From NCBI GenBank assembly GCA_963929535.1, contig CAWVIZ010000016.1, positions 62,001-126,000 on the forward strand: a stretch of 64,000 nt of DNA, given 5' to 3'. Made by a program: the position numbers and the translations under genes. Under the pieces are notes generated by a model. The model had not been told where the DNA came from. It saw nothing but the letters and a program-made list of their open reading frames with translations, and searched no databases. Origin of the DNA: Pullilachnospira sp963929535. GTDB lineage: Bacteria; Bacillota; Clostridia; Lachnospirales; Lachnospiraceae. Position 1 is the stretch's first letter. Every line of letters starts with the position of its first letter. This document shows positions 44,333-52,587 of the stretch, one piece after another.

Positions 44333-44725
44333 CTTTGTTCCTCCTGACAATTTTCTTGAAAGCAGTTTCCTTTCCGGGAGCATCCATCCAGGGAGGCATA
44401 GCTGCATGACCACTGGCCGTCCACAGGATATCAGGGACCGATATGCCGTATGGCGTCCGTCCCCGCCCCAGACCGGAAACCGCTGCTCTTGTTCGCTATC
44501 GCACATTGTAACATAAACAGAAGGGATTTGTCATTCCTCTTTTTTATATACTTCAGACGTTTGGCAGTGATCCTGGCCGTATCCCCTCCCCGATGAACTT
44601 TCCGAATCTGATCTGGCCTTTTCCGCAGGGAATCTCCCGGTATTTTCCCTGCAGGCCTTCCTCCAGATGAATGGATGCTCTATGGCCTTCTTCCTGCTTC
44701 TGTCCCGCATGTTTTCATTGCTTTC
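44333..44725. other. Intergenic region between spoIIP and lepA
   Basis: 393 bases holding the lepA leader and promoter, and a stem-loop at 44625-44652 (GCAGGGAA / TTCCCTGC, flanked by pairing GGCC blocks) that may end the spoIIP transcript although no T-run follows. No small gene was seen. Confidence 0.45.
44505..44534 (-). promoter_or_regulatory. Likely sigma-A promoter of lepA
   Basis: ATGACA and TACAAT on the minus strand, spacer 18, giving a leader of roughly 165 bases before the GTG start. Confidence 0.5.
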
Positions 44726-46231
44726 TCATTTCTTCCCCTGCAGCACTTTGTTCAGAATCACGCTGAACGGCTCCATAGCGTTCATGGCTTCCTCCACCGT
44801 ATTTGTCTGGGCGCCCACCTCCAGCAGGATGGACCGGGGCCGCATATGCAGATTATACCGGTATCCTTTCAGATAAATACACCTGGTAAACTGAGGATAG
44901 TACTTGGCTGCCAGATAGGACAGCTGGAAGGAAAATGCCAGATTATCGGCTATATAGGGGTTGGGAAGAGAATCCAGTGTTCCGTTATTTACGGTATAAC
45001 TGAGACCGTTGAAATACATCACCTGGGCGGTGGGCTTTCCGTTGATCTCTGTTACCAGATGCTTGTCATCCGGCACTCCATCCCGGTGAAGATCAATGAC
45101 CACCTCGATCGAAGGATTTTCATCCAGCACCTGCTGTACCACCGGCTGGGCATAATTGTAGGCGGCGCTCCGGTCGATCTGTCCGTCCACAATATCAAAG
45201 GTGTCTTTCAAATGGATCACATTGTACCCATAGATATCCCGCAGGATCGATTCCAGGTAATCTCCCACCCCGATCACGGAGGTGCTCTCATCCCCCTCCA
45301 CAGAATCCGCAAATCCCTCCTGGGAATGCGTATGATAAATAAGGATCTGGGGACTGGAACTGTCAGAGGTGATCATCAGCTGGTCATTCAGCAGCTGCTG
45401 CGCACTCATCTGGCTGCTGTCAATGGTGGTGTTGGGATCCACCACAAAAAAATTATTGAGCAGATAATTAAAATCTCCCAGCTGCTCCATGGAGAGATCC
45501 TTTACCGGAGATGTCTCCACCGCAGTGGTCCAGGCCGGCATATCGCTGCCATCGGCAGCTTTTTCTGTCCCCTGGTCCCCCTGCTGTTCTGCCGCGGCCA
45601 AATCCCCGCCGTCAGCCTGTCCCTCCTGGCCGCCCTCTGCCCCCGAGCTTTCCGGATCTCCGGTGTCATTCTGTTTCTCCGGGGTTTCCTCCCGCCTGAC
45701 AGCTTCACTGCTTTCACCCGCCTCCGTCTCTCCGTTCTTCTCACTGTTTTCCTCTGCCGAAGCGCTGGCTGCTCCCTCTGACTCATTTTCCCCTGCAGCC
45801 GTGGTTTTTCCCTCCTCCAGAGCCGCCTGGTTCTCTTCCTCCACAGCCTGCTCCTGATTTTCCGCCAGGATCCTGTCCGTGATCGTCTGCCCGTTTTTCT
45901 CTATAATGTCATGGCGGGTGCTCTCGTCCTCCACTACAGGCTGGCTGACCTCCTGGTCCTCCAGATATGTAAAAAGGGGAAAATGCCCCTTCACATTTTC
46001 CCATATATCTGCCAGGATAAGATCAGACTGCCCCTCCTCATAAAAACAGCCGGGGAGATACCAGCTAAAAGCCGTCTCTCCCACAGCTGTGTATGCCGTT
46101 TCCATCGCTTTGCGGCCAATCTCGGAGGGATTCTCCCGAAGCTTTATATAACCCCGTCCGGCCAGATATCCTCCCAGGCAGACCGCCGCAGCCCATAGTC
46201 CCGCCCGGACCCATCTCTCCATCCGCGTCAT
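44726..46231 (-). CDS. spoIIP: Stage II sporulation protein P
   Basis: 501 residues. N-terminal membrane anchor (about residues 8-28), a helical part, then a long Glu/Ala/Gly-rich low-complexity linker from about 120 to 235. The C-terminal amidase/endopeptidase domain has ILIYHTHSQEGFAD and VVIDLHRDGVPD, giving the zinc-coordinating His and Glu residues, and ends RSILLEVGAQTNTVEEAMNA. SpoIIP works with SpoIID and SpoIIM in degrading peptidoglycan during engulfment. I chose the ATG at 46231 since AGGAGAGG lies seven bases upstream. It follows gpr, the conserved order in clostridia and bacilli. Confidence 0.94.
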   Translation of the reverse strand: MTRMERWVRAGLWAAAVCLGGYLAGRGYIKLRENPSEIGRKAMETAYTAVGETAFSWYLPGCFYEEGQSDLILADIWENVKGHFPLFTYLEDQEVSQPVVEDESTRHDIIEKNGQTITDRILAENQEQAVEEENQAALEEGKTTAAGENESEGAASASAEENSEKNGETEAGESSEAVRREETPEKQNDTGDPESSGAEGGQEGQADGGDLAAAEQQGDQGTEKAADGSDMPAWTTAVETSPVKDLSMEQLGDFNYLLNNFFVVDPNTTIDSSQMSAQQLLNDQLMITSDSSSPQILIYHTHSQEGFADSVEGDESTSVIGVGDYLESILRDIYGYNVIHLKDTFDIVDGQIDRSAAYNYAQPVVQQVLDENPSIEVVIDLHRDGVPDDKHLVTEINGKPTAQVMYFNGLSYTVNNGTLDSLPNPYIADNLAFSFQLSYLAAKYYPQFTRCIYLKGYRYNLHMRPRSILLEVGAQTNTVEEAMNAMEPFSVILNKVLQGKK

Positions 46232-46277
46232 TCTCACACCTCTCCTTCAAAGGGCTGTCCCCAGCTCTGTGATATAG

Positions 46278-46307
46278 AAGTATATGAGCTCCGCCTGTTA
46301 TTTATTC
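46278..46307 (-). promoter_or_regulatory. Candidate sigma-E promoter of spoIIP
   Basis: On the minus strand GAATAAA and CATATACTT separated by 14 bases resemble the sigma-E -35 and -10 consensus. It lies about 50 bases upstream of the spoIIP start, overlapping the gpr stop. Confidence 0.4.
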
Positions 46308-47230
46308 CCCGAAGCCGCTGTTCCCTCCTCCGCTGCCGCGATATTGATGGCCTCCGAAATGGTAAAACTGAGCATTTTCAGTGTTTCATCCACATCCTTG
46401 GGAGTTACAAACATGCTGTGCAGCTTTGGTGTGATCACCTCCCCCAGGAACTCCTCCATCTCCGACTCCTCCAGATTTTCCAGCAGCTCCGCCACAGCGT
46501 CATGGACGATGGTGGCAGCATCCACCACGGTGGGGACTCCGATACCGATCACAGGTACCCCCAGAGTTTCCTCCGTCAGTCCATCCCGGAAATTGAATAC
46601 GCCTGAACCCGGATTGATCCCCGTATCCGTAAGCTGGATCGTACAGTTTAACCGCCGCATACTCCTGGCCGCCAGTGCGTCAATGGCCACCACCACATCC
46701 GGCCGGGTCTCCTCCACCACTCCCCGTACGATTTCTGTGGTTTCCATACCGGTCTGGGCCATCACCCCAGGGACAAGGCTGCTGATCATATGGGCTTTCT
46801 CCTTTCCCATTCCGGCTGTTCCATACTCCTTTACGATATGGCGGGTGATCCTGAGATTCTGGACCACCCGGGGCCCCAGCGCATCCGGGGTGATCTCCCT
46901 GTTCCCCAGCCCCACCACCAGGATGGATTTTTCCCGGTCCAGACGTAAAAGCTTTCTCAGATGGCGGGCCAGTTCCACAGAAATCTCCCGGTGATAATCC
47001 TCGTCAGGTACCACCAGATTGGGCGCTTCCATAGTGATATAAGTGCCGCAGGGCTTCTCCATGGCACGGGAACCCTGCTCTGTACGGATCTTTACCACAG
47101 TGGTCCGGACATCCTTATCCGCTTTATAGTCCTCATGAACAACAACCCCCTCAATCTCCACATTGTCCTTTTCAAATTTCTCCTTGCTCTCCACCGCAAG
47201 ATCGGTGCGCACCCGGTACGTTCCAAGCAT
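46298..47230 (-). CDS. gpr: Germination protease GPR
   Basis: 310 residues from the ATG at 47230, with AAGGAG seven bases upstream. The N-terminal YRVRTDLAVESKEKF contains the self-cleavage site that mimics the sequence of its substrates, the small acid-soluble spore proteins. Family blocks: VVGLGNREITPDALGPRVV, HMISSLVPGVMAQTGMET, VVVAIDALAARS and TGINPGSGV. The enzyme degrades SASPs when spores germinate. Upstream in-frame codons to 47314 look non-coding. Confidence 0.95.
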   Translation of the reverse strand: MLGTYRVRTDLAVESKEKFEKDNVEIEGVVVHEDYKADKDVRTTVVKIRTEQGSRAMEKPCGTYITMEAPNLVVPDEDYHREISVELARHLRKLLRLDREKSILVVGLGNREITPDALGPRVVQNLRITRHIVKEYGTAGMGKEKAHMISSLVPGVMAQTGMETTEIVRGVVEETRPDVVVAIDALAARSMRRLNCTIQLTDTGINPGSGVFNFRDGLTEETLGVPVIGIGVPTVVDAATIVHDAVAELLENLEESEMEEFLGEVITPKLHSMFVTPKDVDETLKMLSFTISEAINIAAAEEGTAASGNK

Positions 47231-47292
47231 TTCAGCTCTCCTTTCCCATCTGCGGCTCATCGCCAGATTTTTGGGGCCGCAGGCTTTTTCTT

Positions 47293-47321
47293 TAGCATCT
47301 CCTCTCTTTGGCAAAATATGC
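47293..47321 (-). promoter_or_regulatory. Candidate forespore (sigma-F/G) promoter of gpr
   Basis: GCATA and GGAGATGCTA on the minus strand with a 14-base spacer, similar to GYATA and GGNNANANTR. It lies about 65 bases before the gpr start. Confidence 0.35.
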
Positions 47322-47334
47322 AGAGAATGGCTTC

Positions 47335-47477
47335 GTTACAGTTCAGCTTTCCAATATCCCGCGAGGTGTCACGCTGCGTTCGCAGCGTGATCCCGAGATT
47401 TGCGGGCGCCAGGCTGCGAAAATCGCAGCCTGTGTGCATGCATTTGTAACAGTGAAGCCGGAAGGCTGAACTGTTAC
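47335..47477. repeat. 143-bp palindromic MITE-like element
   Basis: Terminal arms of 18 bases (GTTACAGTTCAGCTTTCC and GGAAGGCTGAACTGTTAC) pair with two mismatches. Two perfect hairpins lie inside, TCACGCTGCG/CGCAGCGTGA (47369-47390) and AGGCTGCGA/TCGCAGCCT (47411-47431). No reading frame. Arms related to it occur alone near 15858 and 29932. Confidence 0.65.
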
Positions 47478-47518
47478 ATGGCTTCCTCAGATCCCCCGCA
47501 AATTTTTCATTTCCCATA

Positions 47519-47547
47519 TTGACAAATCCCTACAGCTGGCATAAACT
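47519..47547 (+). promoter_or_regulatory. Sigma-A promoter of rpsT
   Basis: TTGACA at 47519-47524 and TAAACT at 47542-47547 with a 17-base spacer. The leader is about 90 bases. Confidence 0.75.
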
Positions 47548-47642
47548 ATATAAGTGTGCTTACATTGGCCTGTCCGTGTCTCGGCCAATGTATCAGAAAA
47601 AGGAAGAAGAATTTTCAGAGACAATATTGGAGGTCGAACAAT

Positions 47643-47906
47643 ATGGCAAATATCAAATCCGCAAAGAAAAGAATCCTGGTAAACAGAACAAAAGCTGAAA
47701 GAAATAAATCCATCAGATCCGCAGTTAAGACTGCTATCAAAAAGGTTGACACCGCTGTAGCCAACAAGGATCTGGCAGCAGCTCAGGCAGCGCTTCCTCA
47801 GGCAGTGAAGGCAATTGAGATGGCTGCATCCAAAGGTGTATATCACAAGAATAACGCAGCGAGAAAGGTTTCCCGCATCTCCAAGGCGGTAAACTCCATC
47901 GCATAA
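47643..47906 (+). CDS. rpsT: 30S ribosomal protein S20
   Basis: 87 residues, MANIKSAKKRILVNRTKAER onward with the Lys/Arg-rich helices of S20 and the late VYHKNNAARKVSRISKAVN. It binds 16S rRNA in the 30S body. The ATG at 47643 has GGAGG about ten bases upstream; upstream in-frame codons are leader. It is a single-gene unit between divergent gpr and convergent holA. Confidence 0.97.
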   Translation: MANIKSAKKRILVNRTKAERNKSIRSAVKTAIKKVDTAVANKDLAAAQAALPQAVKAIEMAASKGVYHKNNAARKVSRISKAVNSIA

Positions 47907-47922
47907 TTTCATAGTCAGTGTG

Positions 47923-47967
47923 AAAAAAGGAGAACAGTCATCCCGTCAGTGGCTGTTCTCCTTTTTT
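47923..47967. terminator. Terminator of rpsT, also suited to holA
   Basis: Perfect 15-bp stem AAAAAAGGAGAACAG / CTGTTCTCCTTTTTT, symmetric in A and T runs, thus active for both convergent genes. Confidence 0.92.
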
Positions 47968-48078
47968 GTATTCACAGATTTCTCTGCCCTGCGGATATAC
48001 AGGCAGATGTTTCTTTTGGCCGCTGCAGATTTCCGATGGATTCTTGCCGGCGGCCAAAAGCCGAACGGGAACACCTCA

Positions 48079-49068
48079 TCAGCGTTCTCCGGCCTGGCTG
48101 TATTTCACGATCAGCAGCTCTACGCTCATCACATCGCCCAGACGTCCTGTCTTTACCTCCTCTTCTGCCTGTGTAAAATCTTCTACCGCCTGGCGCAGTC
48201 TGGCAGAAGAATACTTTCTGGCATAAGAACTGTAATTTCTTACGATAAAGCTCTGGATCCCCAGCTTATCCGCCATTCCTTTCTGGTCATATCCCAAGCG
48301 CATCAGATCTTTCACCTGCAGCATCATGTTGAACTGCCTGGCCAGCAGAAACAGGATCCTCATAGGGGGTTCCTTCAGGGCCAGAAGATCATAGTACAGA
48401 TCCAGCGCTTTTTTCTGATCCTGTTCTGACACAGCTCTGATCATCTCAAAAATCCGGTTGGTGATCTGATTGGTGCACACCTCCTCGATATCTCTGGCGG
48501 TGATCACATCCCGTCCCATCGTATAGCAGAGAAGCTTCTCCAGCTCCTTCTCTATATTGCTCATATCCGTTCCCGTCTTTGTCAGAAACAGTTCCATATC
48601 CCTTCTGGTGATCTGGCGTCCTTCCCGTTTCAGGATCCCCAGCACCCAGCGCATCAGTGTATTCTCATCCTGAACAGAAAACTCCGCAGCGGTCCCGGCC
48701 TTTTTTACAGCCTTATACATCCGGCTGCGCTTGTCCACCTCATCCTCCACAAAAATCATGCAGAGATATTCCGGAAGCTCTCCCAGATATTCGGGAAGCT
48801 GGGGACACTGCCCCTTGAAAAATCCGGTATCCTCCAGCACCAGCACCCGGCGTTCTGAAAAAAACGGCATGGTATCCCCCAGTGAAATCACTTCCCGGAC
48901 ATCAATCCCTTTTCCCTCAAAATGCGCCATATTCATAGTATCTCCTTCCGGATTCAGCGCATGGATCAGTCGGTCCCGATACTGCCGTTTCAGATATGCT
49001 TCCTCTCCATACAAAAGATAAGCCCGCTGAAATTGATGATTTTTAATGTCTTCCAGAATCCTTTTCAC
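48079..49068 (-). CDS. holA: DNA polymerase III delta subunit
   Basis: 329 residues. The N-terminal AAA+-like domain begins MKRILEDIKNHQFQRAYLLY and continues with FFSERRVLVLEDTGFF; the collar domain has LARQFNMMLQVKDLMRLGYD and ends LRQAVEDFTQAEEEVKTGR. It is the wrench that opens the sliding clamp in the clamp loader. The start is a GTG with AGGAG upstream. The neighbour rpsT is the usual partner; comEC, often upstream, is absent. Confidence 0.94.
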   Translation of the reverse strand: MKRILEDIKNHQFQRAYLLYGEEAYLKRQYRDRLIHALNPEGDTMNMAHFEGKGIDVREVISLGDTMPFFSERRVLVLEDTGFFKGQCPQLPEYLGELPEYLCMIFVEDEVDKRSRMYKAVKKAGTAAEFSVQDENTLMRWVLGILKREGRQITRRDMELFLTKTGTDMSNIEKELEKLLCYTMGRDVITARDIEEVCTNQITNRIFEMIRAVSEQDQKKALDLYYDLLALKEPPMRILFLLARQFNMMLQVKDLMRLGYDQKGMADKLGIQSFIVRNYSSYARKYSSARLRQAVEDFTQAEEEVKTGRLGDVMSVELLIVKYSQAGER

Positions 49069-49372
49069 CCTTGCTTTCTCCTCTCACAGACTCACCCTTA
49101 TATATCCGCCGTCTCTGCAGATTCTCTCTGCTCTTCTGTCCCGAATACGGTACCCCTCCCCAAACAGCCAGGCTTCTCCTTCTTCAATGCGGATATGGGA
49201 CCCGTCCATTTCCCCGATTGGTGCTTTTCCTACACCATACCATAAAACCCCTTTCTCCTTCAACCCCTATCGTTCATTCCCAACAGACAAGCGGGAAGCG
49301 TCACAAGTCCGTCCGCTTCCCGCTCTTTCTCCGGTTTCTGCTTCCGCCGGGCGCCATCAGATTCCCCCGATT
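49069..49372. other. Intergenic region upstream of holA
   Basis: 304 bases. It holds the stem-loop at 49290-49324 that ends the DUF134-NifX transcript; otherwise I see no gene or known RNA. Confidence 0.45.
49290..49324 (-). terminator. Stem-loop ending the DUF134-NifX gene
   Basis: 11-bp perfect stem AGCGGGAAGCG / CGCTTCCCGCT about 50 bases after the gene stop. The following T-content is low, so termination may be weak. Confidence 0.55.
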
Positions 49373-50191
49373 TCACTGGCGGCAGCCATGATCTGCGCAG
49401 TTTTCTCCATGATCCCCATGACCGCCGCAGCTTCCCTCATGGTGTCCATGACCATGATGGCTGCACTGCACATCGGGATCATACTCCAGATTTCCCGCCA
49501 GGTAGGACTCCACCTGGGCATCCGCATTTCCGCAGGCTCCTCCGAACAGCTGGATACCTGCATCTGCCAGAGCGTTCCTGGCGCCGCCGCCGATTCCGCC
49601 GCAGATCAGCACATCCACTCCCTGCTCCTTCAGCAATCCTGCCAGCGCTCCATGGCCGCTTCCATTGGTTCCCACCACCTGAGAGGAAACCACCTGATTT
49701 CCCTCCACCTGGTAAATCTTAAACGCCTCGGTATGTCCAAAATGCTGGAACACTTCCCCATTCTCATAAGTTACCGCTATTATCATGTCATATGCTCCTT
49801 TCTGTGTAATTCCGAAATTTTCCGAAGACCGCTTCCCGTTTTTGTCCGAAAGGGATTCTCCCTGCCGCTTCTGACCGCTCATCTGACAATGCTGCTGAGA
49901 CGGACAGATCACATAGTCGCCGCCGCCTATTACCAGCCCCGTCCCCTCCACCAGAAACCTGGCCAGCTTCTTTCTGGCCTCTGCATAGAGCATCTGCACG
50001 GTTGCCCGCCCGACTCCCATGGAAGAAGCACATTCCTCCTGGTTCTTCCCCAGATAGTCGATCAGCCTTATCGTCTCATACTCCTCCACAGTCATTGCGA
50101 TGTGAAAATCCCCTTTTCTTCCGGCCTCGCCGAAAAATTGCCGACAGCGGGGTTCCCTGCATACTCTTTTCGGTTTGCTTGGTCTTGCCAT
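49373..50191 (-). CDS. DUF134 HTH protein fused to a NifX/NifB-type domain, His-rich tail
   Basis: 272 residues from the ATG at 50191 (GGAGG upstream). Residues 1-95 are DUF134: MARPSKPKRVCREP, FHIAMTVEEYETIRLIDYLG, and the helix-turn-helix QEECASSMGVGRATVQMLYA. Residues about 145-245 are a dinitrogenase iron-molybdenum cofactor domain (MIIAVTYENGEVFQHFGHTE, LLKEQGVDVLICGGIGGGARNAL). The tail is His/Gly/Cys-rich (HHGHGHHEGS...HGDHG), likely metal binding. The two parts are often separate neighbouring genes; here one protein. No nif genes are near, so a metal-responsive or redox regulator is more likely than nitrogen fixation. Confidence 0.88.
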   Translation of the reverse strand: MARPSKPKRVCREPRCRQFFGEAGRKGDFHIAMTVEEYETIRLIDYLGKNQEECASSMGVGRATVQMLYAEARKKLARFLVEGTGLVIGGGDYVICPSQQHCQMSGQKRQGESLSDKNGKRSSENFGITQKGAYDMIIAVTYENGEVFQHFGHTEAFKIYQVEGNQVVSSQVVGTNGSGHGALAGLLKEQGVDVLICGGIGGGARNALADAGIQLFGGACGNADAQVESYLAGNLEYDPDVQCSHHGHGHHEGSCGGHGDHGENCADHGCRQ

Positions 50192-50261
50192 GACTTTCCT
50201 CCATCCCCGGTCTGTGCCGCCATTTCCGCAATCGGAACAGTTCCGTCTTCCGGTTTCACTC

Positions 50262-50290
50262 AGTATACCTCTATTATCAGCATATGTCAA
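50262..50290 (-). promoter_or_regulatory. Sigma-A promoter of the DUF134-NifX gene
   Basis: TTGACA and TATACT on the minus strand, 17-base spacer, about 65 bases before the start codon. Confidence 0.75.
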
Positions 50291-50299
50291 TAATTCTTT

Positions 50300-50977
50300 T
50301 TACTCATTCTCTTCCTGGCCCAGTTTCCCCATCCTTCTGGCTCTGCGGTATACCAGCCAGGAATACAGATAATCCCATGCCACACCTCCAAGGACCACGC
50401 TGATCAGCACAGGAGCCTGAAAGCCTGCCGGCAGAAACACCGATACCAGAAACACTGCTCCCATGATAATAAACGTAATCCCTCCCATCCATTGGGTCTT
50501 TCTCCACACCCAGGTATTTTCAATAGCCCAGGGTGTCCGCACTCCCACAAAATAGTTGGACTGAAGCTTTGGCATGTAATTCCCCAGAATAATGAACAGA
50601 ACGCCCACCACCACCGGCAGGATCCTGGCCATATCGGGATCATACCCCAGCGCCGCCAGTGTGGACAGCCAGGAAAATCCCATCATCATTACTGAGATCA
50701 GCGCTGTCATAATCCCATATACCTTTTTATGCCTCTCATAGTTTCGCCGTCTGGGATCCAATACCGGCATCACATACATCAGAATACAGATCAGAAGAGG
50801 GAGCGCCCCCAACACCGGATCCATGACCCTGGGGCCGTAATTATCGATCTCTCCTTCCGCGTTCCAGTGAATGGGAATCTGCTCCGGAAGTCCGGGAAAT
50901 ACCGCCAGATGCCCCGCAAAAGAAACTGCACATAAAACAATCAGAATCCAGTTCATTCCTGCCTTTTTCCTGCTCAT
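50300..50977 (-). CDS. sdpI: SdpI-family membrane protein
   Basis: 225 residues, about six transmembrane helices. It has the DUF1648 part (FPGLPEQIPIHWNAEGEIDNYG) and the SdpI signature GNYMPKLQSNYFVGVRTPWAIENTWVW. In Bacillus subtilis SdpI gives immunity to the SdpC killing peptide and also holds the repressor SdpR at the membrane. No sdpABC genes are in the window, so here it may protect against foreign peptides or have another signalling role. The start overlaps the sdpR stop by 4 bases. Confidence 0.88.
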   Translation of the reverse strand: MSRKKAGMNWILIVLCAVSFAGHLAVFPGLPEQIPIHWNAEGEIDNYGPRVMDPVLGALPLLICILMYVMPVLDPRRRNYERHKKVYGIMTALISVMMMGFSWLSTLAALGYDPDMARILPVVVGVLFIILGNYMPKLQSNYFVGVRTPWAIENTWVWRKTQWMGGITFIIMGAVFLVSVFLPAGFQAPVLISVVLGGVAWDYLYSWLVYRRARRMGKLGQEENE

Positions 50978-51243
50978 GATTCCTTCCTCCCTCCAAAATC
51001 AAAAAACCACTTCATAATTTCCTGAAAAACCGAAGTATTCAGGCTGTAGATAATGTTCTGCCCGTGCCGTTCATCCAGGATAAATCCGGCATTTTTCAGC
51101 ACGCTCAGGTGATGACTGACCGATGGCTTTGCCATATCAAAGCATTCCGCGATCTCTCCGGCCGTCATGTCCTTTTCCCGCAAAAGTTCCAGTATCCTCC
51201 GTCTGGTAGGATCTGAAAGCGCTTTAAAAGCATCGTTCAGCAT
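50974..51243 (-). CDS. sdpR: ArsR-family repressor, SdpR-like
   Basis: 89 residues: FKALSDPTRRRILELLREKD, then the winged-helix core TAGEIAECFDMAKPSVSHHLSV, and the wing region ILDERHGQNIIYSLN. The CxC metal site of ArsR is missing, as in SdpR autorepressors. It is coupled to sdpI, and an inverted repeat lies between its promoter and start codon. AAGGAGGAG ribosome binding site. Confidence 0.9.
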   Translation of the reverse strand: MLNDAFKALSDPTRRRILELLREKDMTAGEIAECFDMAKPSVSHHLSVLKNAGFILDERHGQNIIYSLNTSVFQEIMKWFFDFGGRKES

Positions 51244-51261
51244 AGATCTCCTCCTTTTTAG

Positions 51262-51285
51262 ATATTTAGGTAAGCTTCTAAATAT
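51262..51285. promoter_or_regulatory. Candidate SdpR operator
   Basis: Perfect inverted repeat ATATTTAG-N8-CTAAATAT located just downstream of the sdpR promoter and 19 bases before the start codon, the size and place of an ArsR-type operator. Confidence 0.65.
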
Positions 51286-51291
51286 GTGTTT

Positions 51292-51319
51292 ATTATACCC
51301 CTTTCTCCAGAGTTGTCAA
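51292..51319 (-). promoter_or_regulatory. Sigma-A promoter of sdpRI
   Basis: TTGACA and TATAAT on the minus strand with a 16-base spacer. Confidence 0.75.
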
Positions 51320-51636
51320 CCATCTTATGCACCATCCGCCGTTACTATTCACAGCCGCTGTGCAAACCGCCCCCAGGATATCCTGTATCAGCCTATCTGA
51401 CAGACATTTTTCTGCGGCATCCATTCATCTGCTCCCTATCCCATTCCTGCGGCATTTCTCCACCACCCCGAAATCTGCCTCACCTGCCCGCAGATAACGC
51501 AGAAAGCTGCCGCACTGGTTCCGTGCGGCAGCTCCCGTCCATTTTCTTCTGTCTTTTATTCCCGCGGACACCCGGCCAGCCGGACCCGCCTGCGTGTCAT
51601 TTGGCGGCCAGGCCAGGCTTGATGCCCCGCAGCTTG
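51320..51636. other. Intergenic region between lgt and sdpR
   Basis: About 317 bases between the sdpR promoter and the lgt stop. It contains the lgt terminator-like hairpin (51505-51533). Otherwise nothing recognised. Confidence 0.45.
51505..51533 (-). terminator. Stem-loop ending the trmO-lgt gene run
   Basis: 11-bp perfect stem AGCTGCCGCAC / GTGCGGCAGCT with a 7-base loop; on the minus strand it is followed by TTTCTGCG, a short T-run. About 100 bases after lgt. Confidence 0.6.
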
Positions 51637-52587
51637 CTACAGGGTTTCTGACTCCTCCTGTGCCTGCGCCCCCTGAGACCGGGTCATCTGTTCTCCGGAA
51701 ACCCCTTTGACAGAATCCTCTGTGGTCTCTTCTTCGGTCTCTTCTGAGATCTCCGGCTCCGTTTCCGGTTCCTGAGCGGCTGACCCGCCTGTCTCCTCCG
51801 CATTCTCTCCGGTTCCGCTGCTGACGGCTTCCGTGGCAGCGGGTTTTCTTCCCGCCCATAAAAGCATGGCCACACCCGCCAGACAGGTGAATATGGAGAT
51901 AAACTGGGAGGTGGACAGTACCCCAACATTTCCCCGGATCAGATCTCCCCGGAAGAACTCCAGGATAAATCTTCCCGCACTGTAAAGGGTCAGATACAAT
52001 CCTGCCACCTGGCCGTCCCGTTTTGCCCGGCGGGCAAACCAGATCAAAACAAAGAAATGCAGGAAATCCAGACCGCTGGAGATCAGCTGAGTGGGAATCA
52101 GCTTTACCCCGTTGGGCGCATAGGCCGAATCATGGAATACGATTCCCAGGGCCCCGGAGGTCTCCTTTCCATAGCAGCAGCCCGCCAGAAAGCATCCGAT
52201 CCGGCCAAACCCCTGCGCCAATGCCACCGAGGGCATCACAAGGTCAAAATATTTGAGAAACGCCATCCCCTTCACCCGGCAGTAAATCCAGCAAAGGAGT
52301 ACGCCCCCGATGATCCCTCCGTACACCACGAATCCATTGGACAGATCCAGCAGCAGGGAAGGATCCCGGATAATTTCTTTAAACTCCGTAAGAAAATACA
52401 GAAGCTTGGCGCCCACCATTCCGCCCACCACCGCGCAGATCACCAGGCTGAACACCCGGTCCGGATCCAGCTTGTATTTTTTTGCCCGGTACTCCGCCGA
52501 AAAATAAGCGGCCAGAACGCCAATGGCGATCATCAGTCCATAGCCATAAATGGTGACAGGTCCAATATGCAGCAATTCATTTTTCAT
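51637..52587 (-). CDS. lgt: Prolipoprotein diacylglyceryl transferase
   Basis: 316 residues. Seven transmembrane helices and the Lgt signature GRIGCFLAGCCYGKETS, with YGYGLMIAIGVLAAY near the N terminus and the conserved GRFILEFFRGD. It attaches diacylglycerol to the lipobox cysteine of prelipoproteins, needed for the lipoproteins seen in this window. The C terminus is extended by about 65 Glu/Thr-rich residues beyond the last helix, presumably cytoplasmic and disordered. The start overlaps the peptidase gene by 11 bases. Confidence 0.95.
   Translation of the reverse strand: MKNELLHIGPVTIYGYGLMIAIGVLAAYFSAEYRAKKYKLDPDRVFSLVICAVVGGMVGAKLLYFLTEFKEIIRDPSLLLDLSNGFVVYGGIIGGVLLCWIYCRVKGMAFLKYFDLVMPSVALAQGFGRIGCFLAGCCYGKETSGALGIVFHDSAYAPNGVKLIPTQLISSGLDFLHFFVLIWFARRAKRDGQVAGLYLTLYSAGRFILEFFRGDLIRGNVGVLSTSQFISIFTCLAGVAMLLWAGRKPAATEAVSSGTGENAEETGGSAAQEPETEPEISEETEEETTEDSVKGVSGEQMTRSQGAQAQEESETL

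Noticed and set aside
42980..44347. 455-codon open frame on the plus strand
   Set aside because: Antisense to lepA; the strong conservation of LepA explains the DNA and no family motif is visible in the opposite frame.
44333..44506. 58-residue N-terminal extension of LepA
   Set aside because: LepA begins at VAVIDQSKIRNFC, and a GGAGG site precedes the GTG at 44332; the extension lies in the leader.
49373..50191. Part of a nitrogen-fixation cluster
   Set aside because: Only a NifX-like domain is present and no other nif gene is found in the window.
50300..51243. A complete Sdp toxin-immunity system
   Set aside because: Only the repressor and immunity genes are present; no sdpA, sdpB or sdpC in the neighbourhood.
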